A stretch of DNA of 10,178 nt from Achromobacter sp. (GTDB lineage Bacteria > Pseudomonadota > Gammaproteobacteria > Burkholderiales > Burkholderiaceae_B): the NCBI GenBank assembly GCA_003454835.1, contig DMTA01000479.1:1585-11762 (forward strand), read 5' to 3'. Made by a program: the position numbers and the translations under genes. Below, one piece after another: positions 7,416-10,178 of the stretch. A model generated the notes under the pieces. The model was given only the letters and a program-made list of their open reading frames with translations. It was not told the origin of the DNA and searched no databases. The stretch's first letter is position 1, and the number at the start of each line of letters is the position of its first letter.

Positions 7416-10178
7416 TCCTGTCGGCCCCCTTCATCGTCCGGCCGGTGGCGACCACGCTGCTGAGTCTGGCGGTCGTGATGGCCGGCATGCTTGCGTTCTT
7501 TCTGTTGCCCGTGGCGCCGCTGCCGCAGGTGGACATCCCCACCATCTCCGTGTCCGCCAGCCTGCCGGGCGCCAGCCCCGAGACCATGGCCTCCAGCGTC
7601 GCCACGCCGCTGGAGCGGTCGCTGGGCAGCATCGCGGGGGTCACCGAAATGACCTCGCGCAGCTCTCAGGGCTCCACGCGCATCACGCTGCAATTTGACC
7701 TGTCGCGCGACATCAACGGCGCGGCGCGCGACGTGCAGGCCGCGATCAACGCGGCGCGTTCGCTTCTGCCGACCGGCCTGCGCAGCAATCCCACCTATAA
7801 CAAGTCCAATCCGTCGGACGCGCCCATCATGACCCTGGCGCTGACGTCCGACACGCTCAGCCAGGGCCAGCTGTACGACCTGGCCTCCACCATCGTGGCG
7901 CAGAAGCTGTCGCAGGTGGACGGCGTGGGCGAGGTCACGGTGGGCGGCAGTTCGCTGCCCGCGGTGCGCGTGACGGTGCTGCCCGGGGCGCTGGCCAACC
8001 AGGGCGTGTCGCTGGACGAACTGCGCGCCACGCTGGCCAACGCCAATGCCAACCGCCCCAAGGGCGTGCTGGAAAACGATCGCTATCACTGGCAGATCAT
8101 GGTCAGCGACCAGCTCAGCCGGGCCGAGGAATACCGGCCGCTGATCGTGGCCTGGCGCGATGGCCGGCCGGTGCGCGTGTCCGATGTCGCCCGCGTCGAG
8201 GATTCGGTCGAAGACCTTTACCAGACCGGCTTCTTCAACGACCGCAACGCCATCCTGATGGTCGTCCGGCGGCAGGCTGACGCCAACATCATCGAAGCGG
8301 TGGACGCCGTGCGCGCGCAGCTGCCGGTGCTTCGGGCGCTGATGCCCGCCGACGTCAACATGACCGTCGCGCAGGACCGCACGCCCAGCATCCGGGCGTC
8401 GCTGCACGAGGCCGAACTGACGCTCATCATTGCCGTCGGGCTGGTGGTGCTGGTGGTGCTGCTGTTCCTGCGGCGCTGGCGCGCGGCGATTATCCCCAGC
8501 GTGGCGGTGCCGGTATCGCTGATCGGCACGTTCTGCATCATGTATATGTGCGGCTACACGCTGAACACCATCTCGCTGATGGCGCTGATCGTTGCCACGG
8601 GTTTCGTGGTGGACGACGCGATCGTGGTGCTTGAAAACATCATGCGCCACGTCGAGAACGGCATGTCGCCGATGCGTGCCGCGCTGCGCGGCTCGCGCGA
8701 GGTCGGCTTCACGGTGCTGTCGATGAGCCTGTCGCTGGTGGCCGTGTTCATTCCCATCCTGCTGATGGGTGGTGTGGTCGGGCGCCTGTTCCGCGAATTT
8801 GCCGTCACGTTGTCGGCCTCCATTCTGGTGTCGCTGGTGGTGTCCCTGACGCTCACGCCCATGATGTGCGCGCGCCTGCTGCGGCCCGAGCCCAAGGACC
8901 CGAAGCCGCCCGGCCGCCTTGCGCGCTGGACCGAACGCGGCTTTCAGTTCATGCAGGACGGCTACCGCCGCTCGCTGCGGTGGGCGCTGGCGCACGGCCG
9001 CCTGATGATGCTGACGCTGGCGATCGCCGTCGGCCTGAATGTCTATCTGTACACCGTGGTGCCCAAGGGCTTTTTCCCGCAGCAGGACACGGGTCAGCTG
9101 CTGGGCTTTTTCCGCGTCGACCAGGGCACGTCGTTCCAGGCCACGCTGCCCAAGCTCGAAGCGCTGCGCAAGGTGGTGCTGGACGATCCGGCGGTGCAAA
9201 GCATGACGGGTTATGCCGGCGGGCGCGGCGGCAGCAACAGCAGCTTCATGCAGATCCAGCTCAAGCCGCTGGGCGAGCGCAAGGTCTCGGCCGACGTGGT
9301 CATCAACCGCCTGCGCGCCAAGCTGCAGAACATGCCCGGCGCCCGTTTGTTCCTGGTGTCGCAGCAGGACATCCGCATCGGAGGCCGCCAAAGCCAGGGC
9401 TCGTACGACTACACCCTGATGTCCGGCGACCTGCAACTGCTGCGCACCTGGATGCCCAAGGTGCAGCAGGCAATGGCCAAGATTCCGGAGATCACCGACG
9501 TGGACGCCGATGTCGAGGATCGCGGCCGCGAGATCAACCTGGTCATCGACCGCGAAGCCGCGACGCGGCTGGGCATCAGCATGGCCACCATTTCCACGGT
9601 GCTGAACAACTCGTTCAGCCAGCGCCAGGTGTCGGTCATGTACGGGCCGCTCAATCAGTATCACGTGGTGCTGGGCGTGGACCCGAAGTTCGCGCAGGAC
9701 ATCGAATCGCTGCGTCAGGTCGAGGTCATCACCGCGGAAGGCGCACGCGTGCCCCTGTCGGCGTTCACCAAGCTTGAGAACGCCAACGCGCCGCTCAGCG
9801 TGAGTCATCAGGGCCTGTTCGTGGCCGACACCATCTCGTTCAGCCTCGCGCCCGGCGTGTCGCTGGGACAGGCGACGGCCGCGATCGACAACGCCGTCGC
9901 GCGCCTCGGCCTGCCGTCCGACCAGATCCAGGCAGGCTTTCAGGGCACCGCGGCCGCGTTGCAGCAGACGCTGGCGCAGCAACCCTGGCTGATCCTGGCC
10001 GCGCTGGTCACCATGTACATCGTGCTGGGCATTTTGTACGAAAGCTTCATCCACCCGCTCACCATCCTGTCGACGCTGCCGTCGGCCGGGTTGGGCGCGC
10101 TGCTCGCCCTGCTGCTGTTGCAATACGACTTCACGTTGATTGCGCTGATCGGGGTGTTCCTCCTGATCGGCATCGTCA
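7412..10178 (+). CDS. mdtC: RND multidrug efflux pump subunit MdtC, C-terminus outside the window
   Basis: This is the second RND subunit of the MdtABC/MuxABC pump. 922 codons are visible, out of about 1,025 in E. coli MdtC. It begins [19 protein letters not shown]. MdtC identity is supported by [73 protein letters not shown] and [11 protein letters not shown], all close to the E. coli protein. D401 and D402 ([13 protein letters not shown]) form the proton relay. The partner lysine of TM10 should be the first or second residue past the edge, since the window stops in LLIGIV. The ATG at 7412 overlaps the mdtB stop as ATGA, with GGAG at 7401-7404 as a well-spaced ribosome binding site, so the two subunits are translationally coupled. 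A separate outer-membrane channel gene, such as an opmB type, could follow, but none is visible. Confidence 0.95.
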   Translation, partial: MILSAPFIVRPVATTLLSLAVVMAGMLAFFLLPVAPLPQVDIPTISVSASLPGASPETMASSVATPLERSLGSIAGVTEMTSRSSQGSTRITLQFDLSRDINGAARDVQAAINAARSLLPTGLRSNPTYNKSNPSDAPIMTLALTSDTLSQGQLYDLASTIVAQKLSQVDGVGEVTVGGSSLPAVRVTVLPGALANQGVSLDELRATLANANANRPKGVLENDRYHWQIMVSDQLSRAEEYRPLIVAWRDGRPVRVSDVARVEDSVEDLYQTGFFNDRNAILMVVRRQADANIIEAVDAVRAQLPVLRALMPADVNMTVAQDRTPSIRASLHEAELTLIIAVGLVVLVVLLFLRRWRAAIIPSVAVPVSLIGTFCIMYMCGYTLNTISLMALIVATGFVVDDAIVVLENIMRHVENGMSPMRAALRGSREVGFTVLSMSLSLVAVFIPILLMGGVVGRLFREFAVTLSASILVSLVVSLTLTPMMCARLLRPEPKDPKPPGRLARWTERGFQFMQDGYRRSLRWALAHGRLMMLTLAIAVGLNVYLYTVVPKGFFPQQDTGQLLGFFRVDQGTSFQATLPKLEALRKVVLDDPAVQSMTGYAGGRGGSNSSFMQIQLKPLGERKVSADVVINRLRAKLQNMPGARLFLVSQQDIRIGGRQSQGSYDYTLMSGDLQLLRTWMPKVQQAMAKIPEITDVDADVEDRGREINLVIDREAATRLGISMATISTVLNNSFSQRQVSVMYGPLNQYHVVLGVDPKFAQDIESLRQVEVITAEGARVPLSAFTKLENANAPLSVSHQGLFVADTISFSLAPGVSLGQATAAIDNAVARLGLPSDQIQAGFQGTAAALQQTLAQQPWLILAALVTMYIVLGILYESFIHPLTILSTLPSAGLGALLALLLLQYDFTLIALIGVFLLIGIV

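Noticed and set aside
7343..10123. A 926-codon open frame on the minus strand opposite mdtC
   Set aside because: The translation is dominated by His, Arg, Gln and Gly with no family resemblance, and it lies wholly antisense to a clear mdtC plus the end of mdtB. Long antisense frames are common in GC-rich genes.

Overview
The window looks like chromosomal DNA of a high-GC betaproteobacterium. The proteins and layout fit the Alcaligenaceae (Achromobacter/Bordetella type), but that is inference from protein resemblance and GC-rich codon use; no rRNA or other taxonomic marker is present.

Layout. Bases 1-296 hold the 5' part of a minus-strand gene for a small unrecognised lipoprotein that runs off the left edge. 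A roughly 200-bp divergent intergenic region follows. Everything after it is on the plus strand. First comes a housekeeping/envelope block: pilD (prepilin peptidase, 499-1347), coaE (dephospho-CoA kinase, 1463-2080) and zapD (FtsZ-associated cell-division protein, GTG start, 2153-2905). After a 133-bp gap comes a tripartite RND multidrug efflux operon of the MdtABC/MuxABC type: mdtA (periplasmic adaptor, 3039-4304), mdtB (inner-membrane RND pump, GTG start, 4317-7415) and mdtC (second RND pump subunit, 7412 to the right edge, incomplete).

How the genes work together. pilD-coaE-zapD is a widely conserved neighbourhood whose members act in separate processes: type IV pilin/pseudopilin maturation, the last step of CoA synthesis, and Z-ring bundling. 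In many relatives it lies after pilB-pilC and before yacG. Here neither pilC nor yacG sits next to it, and the efflux operon occupies the place after zapD. MdtA, MdtB and MdtC should form one complex: a heteromeric MdtB/MdtC proton-driven pump bridged by MdtA to an outer-membrane channel. That channel gene is not visible and may lie beyond the right edge. Translational coupling is clear within the operon, with a 12-nt mdtA-mdtB gap and an ATGA overlap of mdtB and mdtC.

Non-coding features are modest: a four-unit 13-bp tandem repeat directly after the pilD stop, a short perfect hairpin between coaE and zapD, and a cluster of inverted and direct repeats with a weak candidate promoter before mdtA. 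I see no RNA genes, CRISPR arrays, insertion sequences, attachment sites or origin, and no evidence of a previously undescribed system. The long open frames on the minus strand opposite the efflux genes are best read as shadows of GC-rich coding sequence.
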